This document shows positions 51,061 to 63,000 of a stretch of DNA of 64,000 nucleotides, piece by piece; position 1 is the stretch's first letter; the number at the start of each line of letters is the position of its first letter. The notes under the pieces are model-generated. The model saw only the letters and a program-made list of their open reading frames with translations, was not told the origin of the DNA and did no database searches. The stretch is from Mercurialis annua. Taxonomy: Eukaryota > Streptophyta > Magnoliopsida > Malpighiales > Euphorbiaceae. Both the position numbers and the translations under genes were made by a program. The DNA lies in NCBI RefSeq assembly GCF_937616625.2, contig NC_065572.1:72724653-72788652 (forward strand). The letters run 5' to 3'.

Positions 51061-54000
51061 TTAATAGACTTTCTTCTGGTTCTGGGGGCATCTATTTGTT
51101 GACACGTGTCGAGCAGTACGAGTTCTGACTCTTAAATCAAGTTTTTTTGGGTGAACACGTGGAGTAGTGCGACTGGATGTAACGTTTAGTGAGAGATGCT
51201 CACGTAGACCGCTGTGACGTTGGAAGAAGACGACATTGGGTGATAGGTGAGGGTATTTTAGGAAATGTTGGGTGAGGGATCTGGTTTAACACGTGGATAG
51301 CGCGTGCTACTATCTACTAGTGAGGCTAACTATGTCACGTGACAAATTTCTTACTTTTATTGGTCCCTTTGCCAACTCACGTGACAAACATGTAATCATA
51401 TTTTGGTTAACCCCCCTTATTTGTGATTATTTAGTCTTCAAGCATCTCCATGTAGTTTTATTTTGTATACTATTCTTAGCATAAAAAAAATAAAATGCTA
51501 TATATAATATATATTATTGAATTCACTACATTACAAAATGCTAAATTTTATAATTTTATAAGTGATTATCATTGTTGTGGCAAATTTATAAATAATTTAG
51601 ATATAATAGAATTTGGCAATCCTAAATTTTCTAACAATTTGGCACAAAGTTTAGCATATGCTAAATTTAGCATGTGAAGTAGAAGTGTAATGTAGATGTA
51701 TTTTTATGTTAAATTATATAATTTGACATTAGAGTGGAGATGCTCTTATAGCACCCATAGTCGTTATACTATTTTTGAATATGATACCCATGCCACATCA
51801 GCTTTTCATTTAATCCATATTTATTATACAATCTCTGCAATAGTTAGACTTTAAAAAGTAAACTAATTAGGATCCCATATTTTTAATTATTATAAATACA
51901 ATTTAAAAAAACAAAATAAAAAGTAAAAGAGAGGAGTGAGTCCTTTATTGAACACTTATAATGGAAAGTGGTCAATACCAATCAGTTATTTGAGCTTCAA
52001 ACACTCCCCATAATGAATGCTCTTTTACCCTGGATGGATTTGAGACCCTTGTAGTCAATTATTATCAATAGTAAATAGGTTTATCTTAGGAGTATTTTAA
52101 AAACCGAATCAATAGCCAAATTGGATATATATACTTATATACCCACACACACGATTTTTTTAAAATAATAAAATATAATAAAATTTTATATATAAATAAG
52201 TAGTTTTCTTTAAGAAAAGAGTTATCATCAGAATTTATAAAATGATTGTTTTTATGGCTTTTGGTTAAATGATTTGCTGATTCCTATAATTTTTTCGGTT
52301 TTTAATATTTAAAGAAACTAAATCAAATTGGCGTTCACAGCCAGGGTGTTTGGGGGGCTGATTCATAAAACACTGAGCTATAGTTCATATATTATCAGTT
52401 ATAATCCATCTATCCAAAATGAAACGACAGTTTTATCAAAGATCAGAATTGCAATGAATAAATTTAGTCATTTTAGCGTCAAGTTTTTGAATAATTGTAG
52501 TTGGATGTTTTTACCTAAATTATATACAGCTGCTAGAAGTTTACATAGTTAAAATGAAAAAACAAACACCATTTAGATAAAAAAAATTCATTAAAATAGT
52601 TAAATTTCAGTTAAGTTTTTGAAGAAAGCTGACTAGCATTTTTATAAGTTGGATTGGGCTGGGTTCGTGATGTTTTTGGTATTCATAAAATGCAAAGCAG
52701 ACCAAAACATACTGTTTGGGCTTTGATATGAATCCTGGTGGATGAGATGCATTTAGTAGCATGAAATATTCGTAAAAGAGAATCTATCCCATAACAGAGA
52801 GCCGGTAGCCATTATTCTGTAGATCAAAGAGCGAAGTAATTCGCCATTCATCCAAAGTACTTCGCTATCCATCCAAAGTAATCTTTTAGTATATAATAGA
52901 GATATTCTGAGCCGACTATTATGACTACATGCACATCTAGTGCAGTGGCTTGGAAACAAGCTATCTTGACCATCTTCCGAAATTATAAAAACCGTTTTGC
53001 CATTTCATATTTACAATTAGCCAATAACGGTTGTGTTGTATACTTTTCCATAATACGAAATGAATGTAATTAGCAAGAAAAGAAGATTGCAAGCTGCCTC
53101 CTTTCTGTCTCATTGTTTGTTGGCCGTCCAACGAGGGAAGACTGTGACACCAATCGCATTATACCTACAATGGGTCCCATTTCTTGGTTGCGTTAACCGG
53201 CCCTTCACTCCTGTTTTTGTCGTTAAGACTAGGATTCTAATTAAATTATGACACTCTATAATTATGCGATGTATGTATAAGGGGTGTATAAAAACCCAAA
53301 TCAAACCGAGTAACCGGATCAAATTGATAAATTCGGTTCAATTTGATTCGACACCTTTATTTTATTTTATCTTCTTAGTTCAATTCTAGATATACAAAAT
53401 TCTCGTCAATCGTAATCATTTGAAATTACTTCATCTTTTACCTTTTCCTTTATATTTTTCAAATTGTCAAATTTACTCTATTTTCAATTTTCGGTTTCAA
53501 TTATACTAATTTTAAAAAATTAAAGCTTTTTCACTCTAAAAAAATTAAATATATCCTTCATGTTTAGCACATGATCTAAGTAAACTCTTAGTACTCTAAA
53601 GAATATTAAAATTTGAAATTATGAATCAAATATGAAGGATATTTGAACTCTTTTTAAGTGAAAAATTTTCGATTCAAAAAAATAGGTACAATTAAAAATA
53701 AAAAATGAAAAATAGAATAAAATTTAGAATATAAACGAAAAAAAGTCAAAAAGATGAAATATTTTTTTAATGATTAAACCTTAATTTTATTACAAACCAA
53801 ACCGAAAAATCTATTGACTGATTCAGCTTGGTACATTTGAAAAACTCACATTCTTGTAAATTCAATTTGAGTCATTTTTCTTTAAATCGACTTGATTTGA
53901 GTAGATTCAATTCGATTTGAACTAACTGCACATCCTTGTGCACTTACCATTTGATCATTTCTTAAATATTAATAATTCCAATGACGGTAGGAACGAGTTG

Positions 54001-54115
54001 GTTAGTTACGGTTGAAACTTGAAATAAATGATATTTTTCATTGCACCAAATTCTTAAATGCTAGTAGTTTATAGACTAAAGTTAATTAGTAGTTAGAAAA
54101 AGAAGGAAAACAACA

Positions 54116-54150
<35 letters not shown>

Positions 54151-54248
54151 CAGTAAGCTACCGCTACCTATCTTCTAGTTCCAATTAAACAAGCGACGAG
54201 AGAAGAAGTCTGTTACCCTGTGACTTCTTTCTCCTGCTCCAAGAATCA
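51061..54248. other. Intergenic interval between NF-YC and GRAS genes
   Basis: Divergent promoters lie at its two ends. ACACGTGTC and further CACGTG core motifs cluster near 51100-51390 (cacgtgtc, acacgtggag, acacgtggat, tcacgtgac twice), which resemble G-box/ABRE elements on the NF-YC side. An inverted-repeat element lies at 51441-51743 and an (ATT)n tract at about 54119-54147, some 100 bases before the GRAS ATG. No gene is seen. Confidence 0.55.
51441..51743. mobile_element. MITE-like inverted-repeat element with AGCATCTCCA ends
   Basis: The left end AGCATCTCCATGTA is mirrored by the right end TGGAGATGCT. Inner strings catgtgaagtagaagtgtaatg and cattacaaaatgctaaa are partly complementary. 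Similar ends are common in plant PIF/Harbinger-type MITEs, but no target duplication is clear. Confidence 0.5.
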
Positions 54249-55811
54249 ATGGAAGCCATTAATGGCCGTCACTCCTTCGCCGTGTGCGAAAGCTTCAATC
54301 ATGATCTTGCCATCCGAAAGTTTTGTCCTGCAAGAATGGAGCAACAAAATGGTGAAGACGAGTACTACTCGGAAGAAACAGTTTTCAATGAATTTGATCT
54401 CATCCTTTCTCCTTGTCATGACGACGTTGCTGCTTCCGAGGTTGATCAGTTAGTCGACAGTTTCATTAATGTCGATCATCACGATCATAGTCCTGATCAG
54501 ACGCACCAAAATCATTTCCAAGATGAGATGATCATGATGGATATGTTCTCTTCGTCGGGTGATGTGTCTGGAGATGTTCCGATGATGATCGATGTAGATG
54601 AGTTTGAAACGACGAATGAGTGCATGGAAGATTTTGGTGCTGTGCCGAGTGTAGATCAAGGTCTTCACTTGGTGCACTCTTTGCTGGCTTGTGCTGAAGC
54701 TGTGGGTTGCAGAGATACACAGTTGGCTAACTCTATCCTTAACCAAATTAGTTTTTCGATTAATCCTCAGGCTGATTCTTTGCAAAGAGTTTCGTATTGT
54801 TTTGCTTTAGGTTTGAAATCAAGATTATCACTCCTTCATTCTGCTAATGCAAATGGTACATTCAGCAATGCTGCTATAGCTCGACCGTCGTTGATCGCCG
54901 CAGAAGAGAGAACAGAAGCTTTTCAGCTTCTTTACCAAACAACTCCTTACATTGCTTTTGGTTTCATGGCTGCAAATGAAGCTATATCTCAAGCAGCAAG
55001 AGACGAGGACTCGATTCACGTGATCGATCTCGGAATGGAGCATACCCTTCAATGGCCGTCCTTTATCAGAACACTAGCTTCTAGGGCTCAAGGACCGCCC
55101 AAACTCAGAATCACAGGATTGATCAATGATCAGAATTCATTAGAGGTTGAAGCTAGCATGAAATCACTTACAGAGGATGCTAACTCATTAGGCCTCTCTC
55201 TGGAGTTCGATTTGATATCGGAGCCAATCACTCCGTCTCTTTTAACTAGAGAGAATCTAAAACTGAGAGAAGGAGAGGCATTATTTGTCAACAGTATTAT
55301 GCATTTGCACAAATTTGTCAAAGAGAGCAGAGGCTCCCTCAAGGCAATCCTCCAGGCAATCAAAAAGCTAAATCCGACATTGCTCACAGTCGTGGAGCAA
55401 GATGCAAATCACAACGGTCCATTTTTCCTAGGGAGATTTCTTGAATCACTACATTACTATTCAGCCATTTTTGATTCTCTTGAAGCTAGTCTTCCGCGAA
55501 ATAGCCGGCAAAGGATGAAGATCGAGAAGCTTCACTTTGCAGAGGAGATTCGCAACATCGTAGCTTACGAAGGTTGTAATAGAGTTGAAAGGCATGAAAG
55601 AGCTGACCAGTGGAGAAGACAATTAGGCAGAGCTGGTTTTCAAATTATGGGATTGAAGTGCATGAGTCAAGCTAGAATGATGCTCTCTGTCTACGGCTGT
55701 GATGGCTATACTCTTGCCACTGAAAAAGGCTGTCTGCTGCTCGGATGGAAAGGGCGGCCTATTATGTTGGCCTCAGCATGGCAACTTCATAATCTTCTTC
55801 CACCTCCTTGA
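54249..55811 (+). CDS. GRAS-domain transcription factor, non-DELLA, intronless
   Basis: Plant transcriptional regulator; 520 aa in one exon. The N-terminus (1-135) is acidic and His/Asp-rich with no DELLA or TVHYNP motif. The GRAS domain begins at VDQGLHLVHSLLACAEAV (LHRI, from about 135). The VHIID motif is IHVIDLG (256-262), followed by HTLQWPSFIRTLASR. FFLGRFLESLHYYSAIFDSL corresponds to the PFYRE region, then RNIVAYEG and RVERHE. The SAW region WKGRPIMLASAWQLHNLL is at the C-terminus. Every subdomain is present. Closest to DELLA-adjacent GRAS subfamilies that are poorly characterised; I cannot decide between candidates such as a RAD1-type mycorrhizal regulator and others, so no symbol is given. 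Confidence 0.93.
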   Translation: MEAINGRHSFAVCESFNHDLAIRKFCPARMEQQNGEDEYYSEETVFNEFDLILSPCHDDVAASEVDQLVDSFINVDHHDHSPDQTHQNHFQDEMIMMDMFSSSGDVSGDVPMMIDVDEFETTNECMEDFGAVPSVDQGLHLVHSLLACAEAVGCRDTQLANSILNQISFSINPQADSLQRVSYCFALGLKSRLSLLHSANANGTFSNAAIARPSLIAAEERTEAFQLLYQTTPYIAFGFMAANEAISQAARDEDSIHVIDLGMEHTLQWPSFIRTLASRAQGPPKLRITGLINDQNSLEVEASMKSLTEDANSLGLSLEFDLISEPITPSLLTRENLKLREGEALFVNSIMHLHKFVKESRGSLKAILQAIKKLNPTLLTVVEQDANHNGPFFLGRFLESLHYYSAIFDSLEASLPRNSRQRMKIEKLHFAEEIRNIVAYEGCNRVERHERADQWRRQLGRAGFQIMGLKCMSQARMMLSVYGCDGYTLATEKGCLLLGWKGRPIMLASAWQLHNLLPPP

Positions 55812-56381
55812 TGCACTCCGACAATAGTTCGCCTCACCTGACCTGAATGATTTTAACTTTAAAAAGATCATTAGTTCATTAGAGTATAATAAATTGGATT
55901 ATCTTGTGCATAATGATAATCTCAATCTCTTCCTAGAGATTCATATTCTTTTTTTCTACTCGGTTTTTCGAATTCAAATTGAAATCTGCAATGTAAGGAT
56001 GCCGAGCAAGTTCTTCGAGCACACATAATTTTAGAACAATATGTTTTTCCAGATAGTAACAATATATCCAGCTAGTAACAATCTTTGCCTCTATGCATTA
56101 TTCAAGTACTTGGTACACAATGACATCAACATTGCAGAATTTAACTATTTTATACATGTACATTCAAAAGGGAACAATTTCCACTTCAAAAACAATAACG
56201 GAAGGCAATTTCTCCCTTGCAATAGGAATAAATAGCGGTTTAGCTCTGAAGAGAGCTTAATGGAGTGAAGAAAAAATAATAATAACACACGTCCTTCTTT
56301 AGGGTTCTGAATAGAATAAAATCACTTTCATGCAAAACCTTGTTGTAATGGAGAATGGAAAAGGTAGGAACTTTCAGACCA
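55812..56381. other. Convergent spacer, GRAS and kinase 3' ends
   Basis: 3' UTRs of both genes; nothing else is visible. Confidence 0.55.
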
Positions 56382-59300
56382 TTACTTTGGCACCTTGTGC
56401 CCATGTCCTTTGCCTTGGCTAGCTGCTGTTGACATTATGCGCAAACGACCGGCAATTTCGGTGAAGGAAGGCCTGACTGCAGGATTAGGTGCCCAACATT
56501 GCTCCATTAGCCTTTTCCAATCCATATCGCAGAAACTCGGAATACTTGGTCTCAGTGTGTTATTTACAATTCCACCTGTTAAAGGAGCAATGACTTAATA
56601 TACCCCTGTTTTAGATTGCTATATACAGTTTCATGCAACTAATACAGCTTTTCACTGGATTTTTTTAGCAAAGTTACATGAATTTGACATGTCTGGCTCC
56701 GAAAATACTATAACAATCCAATCTTGTGATACAGGCGAGAAGTTGAAGCAGAAGAAGATGAAGATGAAGAGGGATTTAGTAAAATCAAACCTATGATTGC
56801 GCCATAGTGCATGTTGGCATATGGCTCCTCGCCAGTGAGAATCTCCCACAAGACAATTCCAAAGGAGAAAACATCAACCTGAGGGTCAATATAAATAATG
56901 AGATTTACGTTATGAAGAACACAAAACTTACACCTCGATAAAACCAGGTTCACATTTTTCTCTCTGCGATAAAAGATGAGACAGAGAGAACTTTCTGACC
57001 CAGTCAGTGTCAAACTATTCAAAGTTTAATGAAAGAATAATCTATACCAACTTGAATTGCCTATTTCTAGTGCCAATTTTGAGAATTAGTTCAGAGAATG
57101 AAATCATTACCTTTTCAGAGACCTTATTGCTGCTACCGTTTAGCAATTCAGGTGCCATCCATGGAAGAGTTCCCCGTACACCTCCAGAAACCAAAGTATT
57201 CCGTTTAATTTTTGACAGGCCGAAATCACCAACCTGAGAAATTCATTCTGTTAAATGATTGAAATATATCACCAAATTCTCATATAAGATACCACTTTTT
57301 CTATTCCTACTAACACTTACCTTGCAGATAGGTCGTTGGGGGTCTTTCAAGTTCACCAGCAAGTTGTCACATTTCAAATCAAAATGCACAATATTCTTCG
57401 AGTGCAAATATTCCATTCCAAAAGCAGCATCCATAGCTATTATAAGTCGCTTTCTACGATCTAGATGCCTGAATTATAAGATCAGATTAAATAGAAACAG
57501 CTTAATAGCAGAGAACAACCACCTCTGCGTGAATATGTAAATCACCTAACCACTTGAGCAAATCTGAAGTGCGGAGATGCTTTCAAAATTGGAAGTGAAA
57601 ACAAAGAGTGCTAGATTCCCCTTCTCTGAATAAAGTTTCAAAAATATCAAAAGTGGCAGGAGATAAATGAATGATTTACCTTTCTTTCTTAAGTAAGACT
57701 TGCCTAAGAGAACCATCAACCATGTACTCTGTCACAGTAGCTAATGTTCCCCCAGGTCCATCTTGCACGACACCGTAAAATGCTACAACATTAGGATGGT
57801 GAAGCTTTGAGAGGATTTCAGCTTCCCGCCAAAACTCGTTGGTCTGAGAATGGAAATAATACAACTTACTCCCACCGTCCCAAATGATTATGACAAACAC
57901 AAGTATTAAGAAATTTAGTAAATCTATGTAAAATGAGTAATGCAGTATTAAATTTGACTATTAGTGATTTTTGCTCTCTTTTTAATGTAATATACTATAA
58001 TTAATGAGGGTACATGTACTATTTAATCATTCATGTAATAAATGACTGCCTATAATTTGGGACAAAGAAACCTAGAATAATGCTTATCAATTTAGGACGG
58101 AGGGAGTACTTATTATCCATTTAATGAATAAAGGAAAACAGTAATTAATTCTATTTGCACCAAGCTAGAGGCCAGAAATATTAATAATGATGATTCCTCA
58201 ATTGGCATTTATCAACATCTGATTGTATGATAAACAGTGAGCAGGCAGTTAACATGAAAAAGTTCAATGAAAGCAAGAACATGGAGCAATAATTACCAAT
58301 CTTTCCTGCTCGGAGGATCGACCAGTGAAGCAAATCTTCTTTAGTCTCTTGATAGCAACATCTGATCCCCTCCATTTTCCATGATACACAGTTCCAAAAG
58401 TACCAGAACCCAGTTCTCTCAGCTCTTCAAGATCTTCATTTTTTATGACCTGTCACAGATATTTAGAGGAAAAATATATTACGCAGACGGGATGGTTGAA
58501 AGTTAGTGAAGTTACTTTCGAACCACAGGAATGAAAAGAATAAAAAGGAAATAAAAACAAAGCAAACATGAACAGTGAAAATTTAAATATAGGTAAAAAG
58601 GGAAAAGAAAACAAGAGATGCTCAATCCTTCCAAATAAGCAAAAGGAATAAAAATTAAATGCCAGCAGAAGCAACCAATGTCAAAAACAACAGAAAAGTT
58701 ACATTTGATGACCAAAAGGCATTATTCAATGAAATCCTCAAGTGGATATGCTTGCATATTTGTTTTTTTACAAGTCAGATACAACCCAATTTATATGAGG
58801 ATCTACTTACATCTGTAAAAGTCATACCTGCAATGTATCAACGTCAAAATCTACCAAAGATGGACCAACAGGAGGCAGGCCAATGTTCCTGTTGTCTAAC
58901 TTCCCGCCCTAAAAACATCAAAATAAAGACAACGTCATTTAACAGTTAACAGTCTAGAAAATGAAGTTCTTTCAAATCAAATAATTCAGAAAATATACCT
59001 CATAACCTGAATCTGGAAATTTTAGGTTATCCATCATAGCACCAAATTGCAAGCTTTCACTGCCCTTCACATGAGAATGTTCAAAACCTGAAAGAATGGT
59101 GGAGTCAGCTGCCACAGTTCCTGGTAAATGTTTTTGATTGCCGTCTTCACCAAAACTGAGATTTGAATACTTATGGCCCATTGAAACTCCCTCTGTTGTC
59201 AAAGGAGTAACATTATGAGAGTTCTGATTTCCTTCTTTGACCTTTGGAATCAAAAATGGGGTAACAAGAAGATCCTGGTCGATAAGGGAAACATCTTTTT

Positions 59301-61845
59301 GAACAAACTCTTCCTGTGCCAGTTTCTGAAAATATGACCAGCGCTTAGGTTCGTGATTTTCCATGATTACACTCATGCCAACTCCATCTCTGTGTACTGG
59401 AATGCCGCCAGCCCTATCCTCCATAACTATCCTTCTAGAGAATATCTCAGAAAGAAAATCATGAGGAAATCTGTCATTAATATCAATGCTGATGTCTGCT
59501 GGCTTTGTTGCTGAAACAAAAACAGGGGTTAGTCCTTGATAAATATCACTAGCTGAATTCTGCCCAAAAGATTGGGTGAGAATGTCAAAATTGTTGTCAC
59601 TAGTGATACCCTTACCTGTTATGTCATCTAAGTGAGGGCCTGGTTGATCAGATACATAATTTTTATGGTTCAAATGAGAAGTTACTTGGGATGCAACAGG
59701 ATTGCCAGATCTAGATTCTCCTATTTCCTCGTCAGGGAGTTTCTTGTGGTTATCTGCAGTGTAAGAACCATCAGTCTTAAGCACAGTATCTCGATTCCCA
59801 GAATCTTTATCATGCACATAATCTGGAACTGCAAGCTTGGACGCACTGTGGAAAACATCTTCAGAGTCAGATCGCGTCTTATTCATATGAGAGACTGAAT
59901 CTGAAACCTCATTGTTCTTCTGAAGTTGGGCAGGCTCATCATTGACATGCTGAGGATCTATAAACAATGGTTCTGCACTTAACCTGGGGTGTTCAGAATG
60001 GAGAGCAAGACTACTTTGACTCAATTTTTCAGCTGATTCTTGAATTGACCTCTGTTCAGAATGAGAATGAGATGTAAGAAACTGGGAACCAAGTGAATCA
60101 TCAGACTTTGAAAACCTACTCATCAGTTCTGCTTGGTTCCGTGGTAACCTCTCAGAATAATAAACTCTTTGAGGGGGTACAGAAGGTTCAACATAGCTGA
60201 AGTCTATCAAATTAGAAACAGAATCAGCACAGCCCAGACCAAATGTACTGCTAGAAGTGGAACATTGATCATCGTCACAAGATTTAGGAACCTGCACTGG
60301 ATTAATAGCATCAACAGAAGAAGGAAGAATTTTAGATTCCGGATGCTTTCCCTCATGTTTTGAGGGCAGAGAATGGAAAGATCCTTGTGCAGCAGCTGAA
60401 ACTTCAACATCAACTGGATCAGCAACCATTTCTACTCGATGGGTTTTCTCAATGTCAATCTCATGTCGAGGGGAACTATCAGGTTTCAGCTTCACCTCTT
60501 TTATTAATACCTGAGAATTCGAGACCTGAAAGCTACTATGTGACTGTCTTTCAGTCAAACCTCCTTGTTGATTAATTAGATCAGGAAGAGAAGTTGAATG
60601 AAGAATTTCTTCAGATGGGGAGTTTTTAATAGAATCGTGGTGATAGTGAGGAAAGAATTTCTGAATTTCCTTAAGGTCTAACATCTGGCTGTGATAAAAT
60701 TCTGGATGGGTTTCATATGAACTGGAAGAATCTTGAAGAATTGGTTGAGCAGAGTAATAAGTGCTAGTCAAAGGTGAAGTACTGACCCCAACTGAAGCAG
60801 TTGCACGATTTGTATCTCGATCAATATTTGAACCATCTAGTTCACTTAAATTATTTCCTGAAGAGTTTGCAAAACCATGGATCGAGTTTTTTTTGGATCC
60901 GAAGTCCATGCAATTAATAGCAACCACATACTGAATCTCAGATTCACCCTCCATGCTTTCAAGGCCAAACTGAGCATCCTCCAAGTCGCTCATTGAGCAC
61001 AGAAACATTCTAAGTTTTTGTGATCCTCCCCGATCATCAAATTCATTCCATTCCTCCATCATATTCCGCAGATCCTCATCGCATGAAACAGAAACCAATG
61101 CATCAAGATCCTCTCCAGGAAGCTGATATTTAATCACATGAGGTTGGTCATAAATTGCCAAAGTTTTCTGCTTAAGCTCCTGCCATGATATGTCCCTTGA
61201 TATACGTAGAATGTGTGTATCCCCACCAGCATATCTGAGCTTTCCATCACTGGGACGGGGTAGTATTTTTCCACCAAAGCTGCAGAGAACCTTGATCTTT
61301 ATAGATGAGCTATCAGAGGCCATTGAAGAGGTAAAACCATGTCCAAGTTCCCGGCATTCATAATCGGCTGAACGTTGAGGCGCTGAATGAACTAAGTTAT
61401 AGTTGCTCCTTTCTTCATACAAAGACATATTAGTTGTCTCGCCTCTATATGGACCTTTCTCTGCTGCAGAGAGCATTTGAATATCTGAACCACCAGCAGA
61501 CCCTGTGTGGCCAGTGCCCAAAACGCCTTTTAGTTCCACAAAACCCGCTGTGTGACTAGGATCACTCAGCGTAATAGGGAAAAGAGGCTTCTTATGATTA
61601 ACTCTATCACGCATAAATTCAAGAGCAAACTCCTCACCTGTCTGTATGGAGAAGTTCAGAACAGGTTTAACTTCCGGCATACTTAAGTTAGGATGCCTCA
61701 CATTAGTATTTCTGCTGCCAGTAGGCTCTAAAAAAAAAGCTGGAGATGCCGGCTGGAATCCCTCTTTACCAGATTCCCTGACATTGTTTTGATATTGTTT
61801 AGGTATATCTTTTTCCATTGTACTATGGTTTGAACTCTTCTCCAT
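56382..61845 (-). CDS. PB1-domain Raf-like MAPKKK (group B Raf kinase), 8 coding exons
   Basis: Predicted Ser/Thr kinase of the plant Raf-like B group (RAF16/18/20/24/42 relatives, linked to osmotic-stress and ABA or auxin signalling). Coding exons are 61845-58999, 58908-58828, 58449-58297, 57843-57680, 57468-57321, 57233-57111, 56878-56791 and 56575-56382, giving 1,265 aa. A PB1 domain (about 180-285) starts [18 protein letters not shown] and holds the acidic OPCA part [18 protein letters not shown] long Ser-rich, low-complexity linker follows. The kinase domain (about 980-1250) has LGSGTFG (989-995), VAIK with K1010, HFDLK with catalytic D1112, and DFG with D1134. His-Phe-Asp in place of His-Arg-Asp is normal in this group. 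All splice junctions keep frame. Intron 3 holds a Stowaway-type MITE. Confidence 0.95.
57869..58106. mobile_element. Stowaway-type MITE in a kinase intron
   Basis: Ends CTCCCACCGTCCCAAAT and ATTTAGGACGGAGGGAG are inverted repeats of the Stowaway (Tc1/mariner) type, flanked by TA on each side (57867-57868, 58107-58108). Length 238 bases, non-coding. The intron spans 57844-58296. Confidence 0.93.
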
Positions 61846-61877
61846 TCAACTCAGCCCGATTGGCATTAACCCAAACA

Positions 61878-62770
61878 CTGTAAAGATTACATCAAGACGA
61901 CCATCAAAGACACAGCCCGATGAGATGTGAAATAGATGATTTGCATAAAAGATACTGAAACAAGAAAAAACGAGCATCAGCTGCTTCCGAGGTCTAGTTG
62001 CTAATTCAAAAGATCTCCAACACTCTAGTAGTCCTAAATTTGGTAAGGCATGAAAAGAATCATATCAGAAAGAAATCTAAAAATCTTAAAACAACATACA
62101 CACGTCAGAATTGATAAAAAAAATTCTGCAGAAAGCATAGAAATAGAGAAAGACCAGAAATTCTTAGGAAGACTGAGTCTACCACGTCATCCGTAATCTG
62201 AGCCAACTATATTATAACACCTCATTAAAATGATAGCAAAATTGTAATATCATCATTAAAATCTGAACACATTTATTACAATTTTACCATCATTTTAATG
62301 AGGTGTTATAATATGATATGACTTAGTCTACGGATGACGTGTTAGACTCGGTTTACCTCAGAATTTCTCGAGAACAAATAGAAAAATCATAAATCAATGC
62401 AAACTATAATATCTTACAGCTATAAGAATGTCAAAAGCGCCAAGTTAAAAACAGATAAATTCTCAACGTGTCAAAAATTAAGCATTACAATCTCTTGAAC
62501 CATAGCAGTACAACTTAGTTGAATAGATGACTTGACTTATGAGCTAATACTAAAACTTGTAGTTCAACAATTCTATTGCAAGTCAAGCAAACAAAAAATA
62601 ATTCAAAAACTTAACTAAATTAGCCATAATTGATTAATAATCGGATGAACAAACAAACATAGGGATTCGATCATCTATAACACAAACAGTCCGATTTTTC
62701 ACCTAAAACATTAAATAAACACTAAATTAAAGAAACAAAAACAATAATAATTCAGTAATTAATCATATAC
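61878..62770 (-). other. Probable 5' UTR intron of the Raf-like kinase
   Basis: On the minus strand TTCACTCAG|gtatatg gives a donor at 62770 and ctttacag|TGTTTGG an acceptor at 61878, 32 bases upstream of the ATG. The intron contains a MITE (62155-62369). The first leader exon would lie from 62771 to about 63000. Confidence 0.6.
62155..62369. mobile_element. MITE (GAGAAATTTTTAGG family), copy 2
   Basis: Ends CAGAAATTCTTAGGAAGACT and CTCAGAATTTCTCG with ccacgtcatccgt / acggatgacgtg pairing inside. The same arms occur at 43470-43691. Inner arms attttaatgaggtgttataa and ttataacacctcattaaaat are perfect complements. It lies in the kinase's 5' leader intron. Confidence 0.8.
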
Positions 62771-63000
62771 CTGAGTGAAATAACAGAAAATCTTGCGTGT
62801 TCAAGAAGAATTGCGTAAGGCACCAGCAGCAGCAACAATTACGGAATTTAAACGCAAAACAGTATAAGAACAATTCAATTTTTTTTTCTTCTTAAAATTA
62901 TTCAGAATTTGGATTCTTCATGTTGTTGTTTTGTCATGTTTTTGTTTCGATTTAATTATTATTATTATCTTGAATTGAGAAGTTGTGTCTGTTCTTGGCT

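Noticed and set aside
52328..53322. Short open frames in the NF-YC/GRAS interval
   Set aside because: No homology, codon bias or splice partners; likely chance frames.
57390..57420. Kinase HRD motif altered to HFD as a sign of a pseudokinase
   Set aside because: This substitution is usual in PB1-Raf kinases; the catalytic Asp, Lys and DFG are all present.
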